From Verrucomicrobiales bacterium (GTDB taxonomy: Bacteria > Verrucomicrobiota > Verrucomicrobiia > Verrucomicrobiales > DEV007): a DNA stretch of 64,000 nt. Below the pieces are notes generated by a model that was given only the letters and a program-made list of their open reading frames with translations, was not told the DNA's origin and did not search any database. Of the stretch, positions 52,853-61,054 are shown piece after piece. The translations under genes were made by a program, and so were the position numbers. Positions within the stretch are counted from its first letter, which is position 1, and the number at the start of each line of letters is the position of its first letter. The stretch lies in the NCBI GenBank assembly GCA_002698785.1, contig PAAG01000059.1, positions 62,001 through 126,000 on the forward strand. Direction: 5' to 3'.

Positions 52853-53602
52853 CTACTTCGATTCGGCGTAGGAAAGAAAAGTGCGATACAACGCCGAATA
52901 AAGGGGATCAGCAAGATCCAGCAAGACTTTCTCATCAAAGGAATCGCTCTGAAACGAACTCAGTAGCTGGAGTAACTCACTTGTTGAGATCCTTCCCATC
53001 CCCGTAATTCGGAAGAAATCAGTACCCGTCGGTGGGTTCTTGATAATCCCGACAATCTCTTGAATGAGAATCTCTACGTCCAATAGCTCCAATTCTCTGT
53101 CTCCGAATACTTTCGGCTCGTCCCCGTTGGATAACTGGTGACAGAACGTGGCCACCACTGAATTGTAAAACGCTCGGCAACCGGTGCCAAAAACGTTTGG
53201 TACAATCAAGATTGAGAGTGAGGCTCCGACCCGCTCAGCCCATTCTTGAAAGATCTTTTCCGCTTCCCTTTTCGAACGACCATAGGCATTCGACGAGTCT
53301 CTCTGTATCGAAGAAACATAAACTACATTTGGTCTGAGCTTTTCTACGGTCAGGGCCTCCACCAGTTGTTCCGCAAGCCGAACATTCGTTCCGTAAATTT
53401 CGTCATCATCCCCCCGGTTCATTCCAGCCAAGTGCACGACTGTTTCACAAGCTTCCAGAGAAGAAGACAACTCTCCGCTATCAAACAACTCTCGACCTAG
53501 CTCTACCAGGACAACATCGCCTTCCTTTTCTGCCCATTCCGACAGATGACTTCCGATAAACCCACCCGCACCGCTAACTGCAATAACTCGTTTTCGACTC
53601 AC
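52853..53602 (-). CDS. CapF-type reductase without cupin domain
   Basis: A 249-residue SDR. I use the GTG at 53602, which has GAGGAG 9 bases upstream; the ATG at 53626 lacks a Shine-Dalgarno site and overlaps the preceding gene. SGAGGFIGSHL binds NADPH. VHLAGMNRGDDDEIYGTN, YGRSKREAEKIF (YxxxK) and NVFGTGCRAFYNSVVATFCHQ match CapF/WbjC/FnlB. Those enzymes are about 370 residues: an SDR followed by a C-terminal cupin that epimerises C-3. Here the chain stops at LYRTFLSYAESK, where the cupin would start. So only 4-keto reduction is expected, which would favour a UDP-L-RhaNAc/L-QuiNAc-type product (inference). Confidence 0.8.
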   Translation of the reverse strand: MSRKRVIAVSGAGGFIGSHLSEWAEKEGDVVLVELGRELFDSGELSSSLEACETVVHLAGMNRGDDDEIYGTNVRLAEQLVEALTVEKLRPNVVYVSSIQRDSSNAYGRSKREAEKIFQEWAERVGASLSILIVPNVFGTGCRAFYNSVVATFCHQLSNGDEPKVFGDRELELLDVEILIQEIVGIIKNPPTGTDFFRITGMGRISTSELLQLLSSFQSDSFDEKVLLDLADPLYSALYRTFLSYAESK

Positions 53603-53603
53603 A

Positions 53604-53846
53604 CTAATCGTCTCCTCGCAAATCATCTACCATCGCTTTCAGCCTCGGATCATCTGTATCCCGATATCGATCCAAAAAGGCGTCGATTGTAATTCCGTCT
53701 TCGATACCACTCCATCCAAAATCGTTGGCAAAACGGAATACATGTTCTCCCCGAAGCAACCACCCTTCCATCCCACCGGAGTTAGGGCCTTCCGTCACCC
53801 AGTATTTCTCAGCAGTCTGAGTGCTCAAATTTTCAGGGGGCTTCAT
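53604..53846 (-). CDS. Small acidic protein of unknown function
   Basis: An 80-residue acidic protein (MKPPENLSTQTAEKYWVTEG...) ending 1 base before the GTG start of the CapF-like gene, so it is translationally linked with it. It has a beta-like N-terminal half with WLLRGEHVFRFANDFGW and an Asp-rich C-terminus. No known domain; not a cupin, so it does not supply the missing CapF half. It could be a small partner protein. Confidence 0.5.
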   Translation of the reverse strand: MKPPENLSTQTAEKYWVTEGPNSGGMEGWLLRGEHVFRFANDFGWSGIEDGITIDAFLDRYRDTDDPRLKAMVDDLRGDD

Positions 53847-53898
53847 GTAGAGAAATGGCTACGCTGGAAAACTCCCGATCGCAAGCCACGTTCACCAC

Positions 53899-55089
53899 CT
53901 ATACGGCGGGAACTACTCCGATGCGAGATACCCCAAGCCCCAGCCGGCGATTATCTTTGCTTTCAGCATTCAAATCGCAAGGGCGTTGCGCACCTGGTGC
54001 TTTGATAAAAATACGAATTGAGCTGCCTTCGCCTCGATCCTTCCGATTCGGTAGCGGGGCTTCAACTATCGTAGTCCCGTCCCCCTGTCGAAAACTCATG
54101 GCGAGTCTTTCCCCATCACACCACAACTCTACTCCCTGCACCACATCCGGAGAAATAGCGTGAAGTATTTCACATTGTAACAGCACATCGCCAGTCGAGA
54201 CAGGAAGCAAATCTACCCAAGCCTCATCGCCCGATGTCCACGCAAAGCACCGCTCACCATCGGACTCGGGAATATGCCATCCAACCCCAGGGATCGGTCG
54301 ATCAAATAAGTACACGTCTCCTTTTTCTAGATTATCACTCCAACAGATATCGGGCTCACCTGCGGGAGGCTTCACTAAAGTATTCAGTCCAGAACGATCT
54401 TCTCCTCTCAGAAGCACGCAGGGCCACTCCTCTCTCACACGAACAACTGGTAGAGTTACACGTATACCTATCCCCATTCGGACGTCATCGGTTTGGTTCG
54501 GATTGGAGTGGTGCAACGTCCTCTCGTTAAAAAGCACAAACTCCCCGGCTCTCATCGGGACAGAGACAGCCTTTGATTCATCCAGAAAACTTGGATCAGC
54601 AGAGTGCTTGAAGCGGTCGTTTGTTCCCTTGGCTGTATCCGGCAGACACGGAATATCCACTTTGTGAGACCCAGGATAGAATTCGATACAACCATTCTCG
54701 ATCGTTGTATCAGTAATGGCCAGCCACGCCGAAATATTCACCATCGGCTGAAGGCTCCAATTATACATGTCCCTATGCCACGGGTACTCCTCCTTCGCAT
54801 CAGGGCGGGCGGGCGGCTTCGCAAAAAGAGAAGAACTCCAGAGGAGTAGATCAGGACCGTACAAAGTCTCCATCATGTCAACGATGGCAGGACAATTACA
54901 GAGGTTGAAAACGGTTTCACTATCCAGATGGCGGACGTGAGTGGGATAAGAGCAATACAGGGTTGGGGTCGGAATAACATGCGTTTCAATCACTTCTCTC
55001 ACTCCAGCCATTTCAGACTCCGAGAATGCCCGAAAAGGCCCGAGAAACCCATGTTCGAAAAATTGATCGATTTCAGCCGATGTAAGCAT
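53899..55089 (-). CDS. Phytanoyl-CoA-dioxygenase-like protein with C-terminal glycan module
   Basis: A 396-residue protein from the ATG at 55089, which has GGTGA upstream and avoids overlap with the divergent gene; other in-frame ATGs lie up to 55176. The Fe(II)/2-oxoglutarate oxygenase part has HRD at 105-107 (WHRDMYNW), the distal His in TLHHSNPNQTDD (193-194) and Arg210 in GIGIRV. From about 271 a second, beta-rich module begins (GWHIPESDGERCFAWT...) and ends DNRRLGLGVSRIGVV. That module resembles the tail of the divergent fusion protein. Hydroxylation or oxidation of a surface sugar or its lipid is a reasonable guess. Confidence 0.78.
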   Translation of the reverse strand: MLTSAEIDQFFEHGFLGPFRAFSESEMAGVREVIETHVIPTPTLYCSYPTHVRHLDSETVFNLCNCPAIVDMMETLYGPDLLLWSSSLFAKPPARPDAKEEYPWHRDMYNWSLQPMVNISAWLAITDTTIENGCIEFYPGSHKVDIPCLPDTAKGTNDRFKHSADPSFLDESKAVSVPMRAGEFVLFNERTLHHSNPNQTDDVRMGIGIRVTLPVVRVREEWPCVLLRGEDRSGLNTLVKPPAGEPDICWSDNLEKGDVYLFDRPIPGVGWHIPESDGERCFAWTSGDEAWVDLLPVSTGDVLLQCEILHAISPDVVQGVELWCDGERLAMSFRQGDGTTIVEAPLPNRKDRGEGSSIRIFIKAPGAQRPCDLNAESKDNRRLGLGVSRIGVVPAV

Positions 55090-55130
55090 AAGGTCACCGC
55101 TCAACGCGTTGCGGTACGAATATTCACTGG

Positions 55131-57605
55131 ATGCCAGATTCATACAACGAGAATTCAGATCCATTAACAGTAGCATTCCTGGGTTTCGGAAAGCGCGCCA
55201 ATGAACATCTAGATGCTCTCGTCGCTGCGAATTCGCCCGTCACCGTCAGAGTTGTCTGTGACCACAGCGACGGTGCTCGCAAAAGAGCAAGCAAACGACT
55301 CCCTTCGGCAAATACTGGAGACGACCTGAGAGCATTGTTAGAAGAGCATCCGTGCGATGTAATTCTAATCTGCCTCCCTCCAGAAGTCGACCGCAGGCCA
55401 TTTCGCGAAACGCTTCTTTTTGCCCCGAATGTAAAAGCGATACTCATCGAAAAACCGGCAGGAATCGATTCACATAACGCTCGCGAAGCCTTCGATGGGC
55501 TACCTGTTCCCGTTTTCATTTTCCATCAAATGCGCCTCCTCCCCTGGGCGCAGCAATTTCGCGACACCAGCGAGAAATGGAAAGACGAATCCCCCCTCGT
55601 TCTTGAGGGCAACTGCTACGGCAAACTTTTCGATCAAGGAATCCACATTCTGGATTTGGCCTGTTGGATTTTCGGCAGGCCACCAGAAAAAATCACCGAA
55701 GTGGTTTCAGAAGAAAGCCCCGCCCGACTCAGCGAAAAAGCCCCCCTGCCCTTCGAGTGGCGAATCGACAAGGATCACCCCGGTCCTTTGGCCATCGAAA
55801 TCGAAGCGCAATGGGAGAACGGATCGAAACTCCGTCTAAACTGCGGACCCGCAGCATCGGCAGGCTGGCTCGACAAGAACCTGAAAGCCTCGAACGGAGA
55901 AAACTGGATCAGACTGGAAACGCAAGGAACCAGATCCAGCGCCGGTGACTCAGGGGAACAAATGTCAGGATCACTTTCCGACTACACCGCAGCCACAGCA
56001 GAAGTATACAACCGTCTCCACAGCTGGCTGAAAGAGGATCAAGTCCGCCCTGACCTTCCTTCTCTAGCGGAACACTTGGAACAACTGGAATGGTGCGAAA
56101 AAGCAATCCGTTTCCCGAACCGAAAGAGATACCCTCGGCCAACCTGGCTCGAAACCGATCACCCCACACTCCCAATTTTAGTCGTAATCCCCCTTAGCGA
56201 CCATCGTGGAATCGCAGAGCTCTGCGTCCGCAGTTGGACGCAAAACCAAGATTGCTCGGCAGACGACTTTCAACTCGCCATCATCAGCAACCGGGAGACT
56301 CGATCACTCGGAGAAACCCTCCGCCCTCTCCTCCGCCCTCACGATAAACTGATTCACTCAGACCTTCCCATGGCCGAAATGGGCCAAGGCGACATGGAAG
56401 AATATGTCATCGGCATCGACTCTTCCGATAGCGAATGGATCTTCCTGACCGAGCCACACTGCGAAGTCCCCTCGGATATCGTCACCGAACTCAAAAAATT
56501 CTTCGCCACCAGCGAAGCGGCAGGGTTCTGCACAGGATGCATCGATAAAATCGAGAGCCCGTGGGGTCACATGGAAGCACTCTATTCCGAAATCGGCTTC
56601 GACGATTGGAAAGAAGAGGGCAACTGGGCAAAAATGATCATGAGAGGCTTCGGCATTCGCCGAACAGCCTACAAAGCCGCCGGTGGTTTTCGCCTGCGAT
56701 ACGGGAGGTTCAGTGAATGGCTACTCGCTGCCGACCTTCACAAACGCGGCCTCTACCTCGACTGCGCTCCCGCCGTAAAAGTCATCCACCACTACACCCC
56801 TAACAAGCCTTACCTAGACGAAGCGATCGAAGAATTTGTGATCGGTCAGGCACGATTCGTGGCAGAAATGCCCGACTCAGATCGCCTCCCCTACTTCCCA
56901 CTCCCGCAAGCCGAAGTCCCTCCGCCCCGCGAACTCAGACAGCTCTTCAAAGCAGTGGCAAAATCCTGCCAAAAGAACGACATCTATCTGGTAGCCCCCA
57001 CCAATCAAAGCTCCCGACGGATGTTCCGCCTCTGGCTAAAGCGCGAGTGGAATGCCCTCAGAGTGCGTCTGCTCGCCAGATGGAACCCCAAGAAAGCGTT
57101 CCCCAATTTCTGCCGCTACTACGAGACGCAGAACACACTGTGTTTCCAAAAGCACTACCCGGCATTCGCAGCGAAGCATCAAAACACACCCGTTGAGGTG
57201 GCAGAGACCTGGTCCGCAAGGAAGTCGCAAAAAAGCCCACTCGCCGAATCATACGAAAAGGAAACCTGGAACGAGCACACGTTTCGTTGGACTAAGCCAC
57301 TATTCGGAGTCCTCACCTCCATTCCTGCGAATAATTCTACCACCCTCGTGTTGGAGCTTCCCGAGGGCCTGATTGCGATCGGAGCTAACGACGTCCAGTG
57401 TTTCACATCGTGGAACCTCACTCCCGTGCTCCCCTCTTTTCGCGAAGCAGAAGGATCAAAAGGATGTTTCCATTTGGAATTCGACCTGCCACCCTCCACG
57501 CATTCCTCCCCCCAGTGGATCGCCATTGCAGCGAAGCAGGTAGAAACCGACCCAACGGAACTCCGTGAACTCGGCCTGCCACTTTCCGCCATTCACCTGA
57601 AATAA
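55131..57605 (+). CDS. Gfo/Idh/MocA dehydrogenase-glycosyltransferase fusion
   Basis: An 824-residue protein. Residues 10-330 form a Gfo/Idh/MocA oxidoreductase: AFLGFGKRANEH at 15-26, LIEKPAG at 105-111, and DQGIHILDLACWIFG with His172/Asp175. Residues 345-600 look like a GT-A glycosyltransferase: ILVVIPLSDHRGIAELCVRS, then ISNRETRSLG and SEWIFLTEPHCEVP in the DxD-like position. FGIRRTAYKAAGGF follows, as in family 2/27 acceptor segments. Residues 711-824 form a beta-rich module (TFRWTKPLFGVLTS...) shared in style with the dioxygenase. It probably oxidises a UDP-sugar and transfers the product, but activity is unproven. Frame is intact over the joins. Confidence 0.8.
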   Translation: MPDSYNENSDPLTVAFLGFGKRANEHLDALVAANSPVTVRVVCDHSDGARKRASKRLPSANTGDDLRALLEEHPCDVILICLPPEVDRRPFRETLLFAPNVKAILIEKPAGIDSHNAREAFDGLPVPVFIFHQMRLLPWAQQFRDTSEKWKDESPLVLEGNCYGKLFDQGIHILDLACWIFGRPPEKITEVVSEESPARLSEKAPLPFEWRIDKDHPGPLAIEIEAQWENGSKLRLNCGPAASAGWLDKNLKASNGENWIRLETQGTRSSAGDSGEQMSGSLSDYTAATAEVYNRLHSWLKEDQVRPDLPSLAEHLEQLEWCEKAIRFPNRKRYPRPTWLETDHPTLPILVVIPLSDHRGIAELCVRSWTQNQDCSADDFQLAIISNRETRSLGETLRPLLRPHDKLIHSDLPMAEMGQGDMEEYVIGIDSSDSEWIFLTEPHCEVPSDIVTELKKFFATSEAAGFCTGCIDKIESPWGHMEALYSEIGFDDWKEEGNWAKMIMRGFGIRRTAYKAAGGFRLRYGRFSEWLLAADLHKRGLYLDCAPAVKVIHHYTPNKPYLDEAIEEFVIGQARFVAEMPDSDRLPYFPLPQAEVPPPRELRQLFKAVAKSCQKNDIYLVAPTNQSSRRMFRLWLKREWNALRVRLLARWNPKKAFPNFCRYYETQNTLCFQKHYPAFAAKHQNTPVEVAETWSARKSQKSPLAESYEKETWNEHTFRWTKPLFGVLTSIPANNSTTLVLELPEGLIAIGANDVQCFTSWNLTPVLPSFREAEGSKGCFHLEFDLPPSTHSSPQWIAIAAKQVETDPTELRELGLPLSAIHLK

Positions 57606-57631
57606 AGGAAACGCTCCACAATCGACTGAAT

Positions 57632-57645
57632 CGATACTCGTATCG
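57632..57645. promoter_or_regulatory. Palindrome upstream of P450 operon
   Basis: CGATAC, TC, GTATCG: a 14-base near-perfect dyad centred about 78 bases before the P450 ATG at 57717. It is placed like an operator; no regulator gene is adjacent. No clear -35/-10 pair is visible around it. Confidence 0.3.
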
Positions 57646-57716
57646 CGAAAATCAATTCGCATTTCTCTCACCCTCGGCTCATCCTATACGCGGCGATCAG
57701 CACGAGCTGATTCAGG

Positions 57717-59099
57717 ATGGGCGAAGAACCGACATACAATGGAGAACTGCGGACACCACCACGGTTCTACAAGACGTGGAAACTGGCTTCGAATCCAGCG
57801 CAGCTGATCGACGAGCTATTCAGCCAGTTCGGCGATTTCCTCCACTACCGAGGCGTCGTAAACCTCTACCTCGTCAATCACCCCGCTCTCGTAAAGCAGG
57901 TCCTCAACGAGACGCATCGAAACTTCGACAAGCAGACCGTCATCTACGACCGCTTTCGCAATGCCCTCGGGAATGGCCTCGTCAACGCCGAAGGCGACCA
58001 CTGGAAACGCCAGCGCAAACTCCTCCAGCCCGTCTTCCGGTCCGGATCGGTAAAAAGCTTCTTCGACATCATGCTCCGATCCACGGAGAAAATGGCCGAC
58101 GCATGGGAGCGACGCATCACCGCAGGCACCATCTTTCGCGTCCACGGGGAAATCGCAAACCTCACCCTAGAGATCGCCGGGAAAGCCCTCTTCAGTAATG
58201 GCTTCGAGGAATCTGCCGACGACATCATCCACTGGACGAACACCATCAACACCTACAGTTCCTTTCCTCCCCTCCGCATCCTCAACAACACTGCCATTCC
58301 CACCCCACTCAACCTGCGGCTCAAACACGTCCTTCGCGAATACAATACCTTCATCACCGGGATGATCGAGCAGCGCCTCGCCGATCCCTCCCACGACGAC
58401 CTGCTCTCTATCTTTCTCACCATGCGCGACGAAGACACCGGCGAGCCAATGAAAATGCACGAGGTTGCAGAAGAAGTTCTCGGCATGATCATCGGCGGTC
58501 ACGAGACATCATCCGCCGCACTCGTATCGACTTTCTTCGAACTCTCCCGCCATCCCGAAATCGAACGCCAGGTCGTCGACGAGATCGATCGAGTAAAAGG
58601 AGACGGCCCACTTCTCCTCGAACATCTCGAAGAGCTCCACCTCACCCGTCGCGTCATCGACGAATCCATGCGCCTGCATCCGCCGTTCTGGTTTGAAAAC
58701 CGCAACGCAAAAGAAGACACCGACATCGGCGGTACAATCGTCCCGAAAGGCTCCATGATCGCCCTTAGTCGATACTCTCTTCACCGGAATCCAGTGTTCT
58801 GGGACGATCCCGAAACCTTCAATCCCGAGCGCTTCAATTCCGATTCGCCGGACTACATCGACTCCGACTCCATGGGCATCTACATCCCCTTCAGTCGCGG
58901 TCCTCGTTCGTGTGTCGGTCGCCACTTCGCGATGATGGAAATGATGATCATCGTCACCACGCTCTTGTCTCGATATCAATTTCAACCGACAGAGATCGAC
59001 AAAGACGACTTTTCCGCAAGACTCACTCTCGAACTCAAAAACCGCTTTCCCGTCCGCATAATTCGCCGCGCCAAACGACCTACTCTCACCGCCGTATGA
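57717..59099 (+). CDS. Cytochrome P450
   Basis: A 460-residue soluble-type P450. I-helix oxygen-binding GGHETSS is at 260-266, and Glu316/Arg319 in DESMRLHPPFW is ExxR. FNPERF lies at 368-373, and the heme loop PFSRGPRSCVGRHFAM has Cys399. WKRQRKLLQPVFRS near 96 is the C-helix contact with the heme propionate. No membrane anchor, so it is cytoplasmic and needs separate ferredoxin and reductase partners, none of which are in the operon. Its stop overlaps the next start (59096-59099), so it is the first gene of a tight four-gene operon. It hydroxylates or oxidises an unknown substrate, likely the acyl product of its neighbour. Confidence 0.93.
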   Translation: MGEEPTYNGELRTPPRFYKTWKLASNPAQLIDELFSQFGDFLHYRGVVNLYLVNHPALVKQVLNETHRNFDKQTVIYDRFRNALGNGLVNAEGDHWKRQRKLLQPVFRSGSVKSFFDIMLRSTEKMADAWERRITAGTIFRVHGEIANLTLEIAGKALFSNGFEESADDIIHWTNTINTYSSFPPLRILNNTAIPTPLNLRLKHVLREYNTFITGMIEQRLADPSHDDLLSIFLTMRDEDTGEPMKMHEVAEEVLGMIIGGHETSSAALVSTFFELSRHPEIERQVVDEIDRVKGDGPLLLEHLEELHLTRRVIDESMRLHPPFWFENRNAKEDTDIGGTIVPKGSMIALSRYSLHRNPVFWDDPETFNPERFNSDSPDYIDSDSMGIYIPFSRGPRSCVGRHFAMMEMMIIVTTLLSRYQFQPTEIDKDDFSARLTLELKNRFPVRIIRRAKRPTLTAV

Positions 59100-59959
59100 A
59101 GCAGTTCCCCTACATGACGGATTACATCAACGACACCTTCGTGAAAGAGAAGGAGCGTTTCGACTACCATTTTATCCGCCCCATACTCCTCGTCCTGTAT
59201 TTCTTCCTTCGCTGCATCGCATTCCCCCTGAAATTTGTCTTTCATCGCAAACCATGGGGATGGGAAGGATACTGCATCGACGCCGTCCTCGCCTTCGGCA
59301 TCAAGCGCTTTGCCAGCCACGACGCTGTCGAGCTTCTCATCCGCCACGTTCAGATCGAGCCAACTCTCTACCGCTTCCTCCTGACAGGACACGAATTCCC
59401 CGATGATGAAAAAGTCGAAACCAGCCTCAATGGCATCTTCGGAAACTTCGGCATCCACAGCATCGACCACGTCATTCGGAATAACATGACCATCGGGCAC
59501 GACGAACTTTCCTACGAACTCGGGGACAAATTCGACCGCGAGATCTTCCTCGCTCATCTCGACGAAATTCGCAAGTCCCGCCCCCTCGACCACGACGACT
59601 ACAGCAAAGAGATCCTCGAAATAAACAAAAAATATTCCCTCGGTTGGTTCGGTGCGACCAACGTCGTCATGATGATCGTCTTCGCCATCACCATCTTCGC
59701 CGACTTGCGCACAACAATGAAGGCGCTCAACTCCTTCGACTCCGACTCCATCCTTCTCTGGGCTCTCAAGCACATCTACGCCAACGATCCCGAAGTCCTC
59801 ATCGACCTCGACTTTTATATGCAGGTCTATTCGAACCGCAGCCACTACAACAGCAGCGCCTTCTTCTCCGATCCCAGCCAGTACCTCGCCTACCACATCG
59901 TCTTCGACGAGTTCGCTTACTACTGCCTCCGGGATCGCCCACCCACCGTCACATCCTGA
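59096..59959 (+). CDS. His/Asp-rich membrane-associated protein of the P450 operon
   Basis: A 287-residue protein of unknown family. The ATG at 59096 overlaps the P450 stop as ATGA. Hydrophobic segments sit at about 28-48 (PILLVLYFFLRCIAFPLKFV) and 190-207 (FGATNVVMMIVFAITIF). Between and after them are many His and Asp residues: GIHSIDHVIRNN, MTIGHDELSYE, RPLDHDDYSKE and LAYHIVFDEFAYY. The clusters could bind a di-metal site, as in membrane desaturases or hydroxylases, but the strict spacing of HxxxH boxes is absent. It is the only operon member with no recognisable family, and the most interesting single protein here. Confidence 0.75.
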   Translation: MKQFPYMTDYINDTFVKEKERFDYHFIRPILLVLYFFLRCIAFPLKFVFHRKPWGWEGYCIDAVLAFGIKRFASHDAVELLIRHVQIEPTLYRFLLTGHEFPDDEKVETSLNGIFGNFGIHSIDHVIRNNMTIGHDELSYELGDKFDREIFLAHLDEIRKSRPLDHDDYSKEILEINKKYSLGWFGATNVVMMIVFAITIFADLRTTMKALNSFDSDSILLWALKHIYANDPEVLIDLDFYMQVYSNRSHYNSSAFFSDPSQYLAYHIVFDEFAYYCLRDRPPTVTS

Positions 59960-59968
59960 TCGATTTCG

Positions 59969-61051
59969 ATGAATTGCTACCTCACACGGACCGGAACCTA
60001 CCTTCCCGGCCCTGCAATCGCCAACGAAGCCATCGCCGACTACCTCGGCACCTTCGACGGCGAGGAAGAAACGCGCACCAAGATCCTTCGCATGAACGGC
60101 ATCCTGACACGCCACTACGCACTCGATACCAATCAGGACGCCACCCACGATCTATATGATCTCGGCACCGCCGCCGCGCTCGATTGCATCGGAGAAAACG
60201 CCCCCGCATCCCCCATCACCTACCTCTCCGCAGGCACTACCAACACACCCCTCGTCGGCCCGGGCATCTCCAGTCTCCTTCACGACCGCTTGGCGAAAGA
60301 AGGAAAACTCCCCCACCCCGTCGAGATCAATTCCAATGCCGGCATCTGCACCGCCTCCGCCCAGGCACTGATCAACGGAGTCCGCGCCGTCGCCTCCGGC
60401 CAGCACAAGACCGCCCTCTGCATCGGCGCCGAGCAGCCCTCCGACATACTCAAGTCCTCCGTCATGTCGCCACCCGACGACCGCGCTGAGCACGAGGACA
60501 TTCGCAAAACAAAGTGGTTCATGTCCATTTTCCTGCGTTCTATGCTCTCCGACGGAGCCGGCGCCTTCCTTCTCGAAGACAAACCCGCCGAGTCCGGTCT
60601 CTCCTTTCGCGTCAACTGGACCTACTCCCGCTCCTTCGCGAATCAGGCGCCCTTGTGCATGAAGCTGGAGAACCGCTCTCTCCTCCTCAGCCAGGACGTC
60701 AGCATCCTCGCCGAACATCTCCCCCCCTGCACCCGCGAAGTCGTCGGCGGAGCTTTCGAAGCCAACAACGACGATCTCGCCACCTACAAGTGCGTCCTCC
60801 CCCATCTCTCCTCCTACTTTTTCAAACGCTACCTCCTCAGCGTGTTGCGCGAATTCTGCGGAGGAAAAGCCGCCGATCACTGGACCAATCTCGAAACCGC
60901 AGGCAACACCGGAGCCGCCAGCATCTACATCATGCTCGACGAATACATCCGTACACACGACCTCGTCGACGGAGACAAGATAGTCCTCTTCATCCCCGAG
61001 TCTGGCCAGTTCAATTTTGCCATCATCAGCCTGACAGCCGTACAGAAGTAA
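59969..61051 (+). CDS. KAS-III-like beta-ketoacyl synthase
   Basis: A 360-residue thiolase-fold enzyme of the FabH family. The catalytic triad is intact: Cys127 in NAGICTASAQAL, His279 in LPHLSSYF, Asn313 in AGNTGAASIYIM. The N-terminal AYLP-like YLPGPAIANEAIADYLG and the C-terminal PESGQFNFAIISL match KAS III. It is divergent enough from housekeeping FabH to be a pathway-specific enzyme that joins an acyl-CoA or acyl-ACP with a malonyl-type or other unit. Its ACP or CoA partner is not in the operon. It starts 9 bases after the unknown gene. Confidence 0.87.
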   Translation: MNCYLTRTGTYLPGPAIANEAIADYLGTFDGEEETRTKILRMNGILTRHYALDTNQDATHDLYDLGTAAALDCIGENAPASPITYLSAGTTNTPLVGPGISSLLHDRLAKEGKLPHPVEINSNAGICTASAQALINGVRAVASGQHKTALCIGAEQPSDILKSSVMSPPDDRAEHEDIRKTKWFMSIFLRSMLSDGAGAFLLEDKPAESGLSFRVNWTYSRSFANQAPLCMKLENRSLLLSQDVSILAEHLPPCTREVVGGAFEANNDDLATYKCVLPHLSSYFFKRYLLSVLREFCGGKAADHWTNLETAGNTGAASIYIMLDEYIRTHDLVDGDKIVLFIPESGQFNFAIISLTAVQK

Positions 61052-61054
61052 ACG

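Noticed and set aside
53604-53846. Small protein as the missing cupin half of CapF
   Set aside because: It is 80 residues, lacks the cupin G(x)5HxH(x)3,4E(x)6G pattern, and lies upstream, not downstream, of the reductase.
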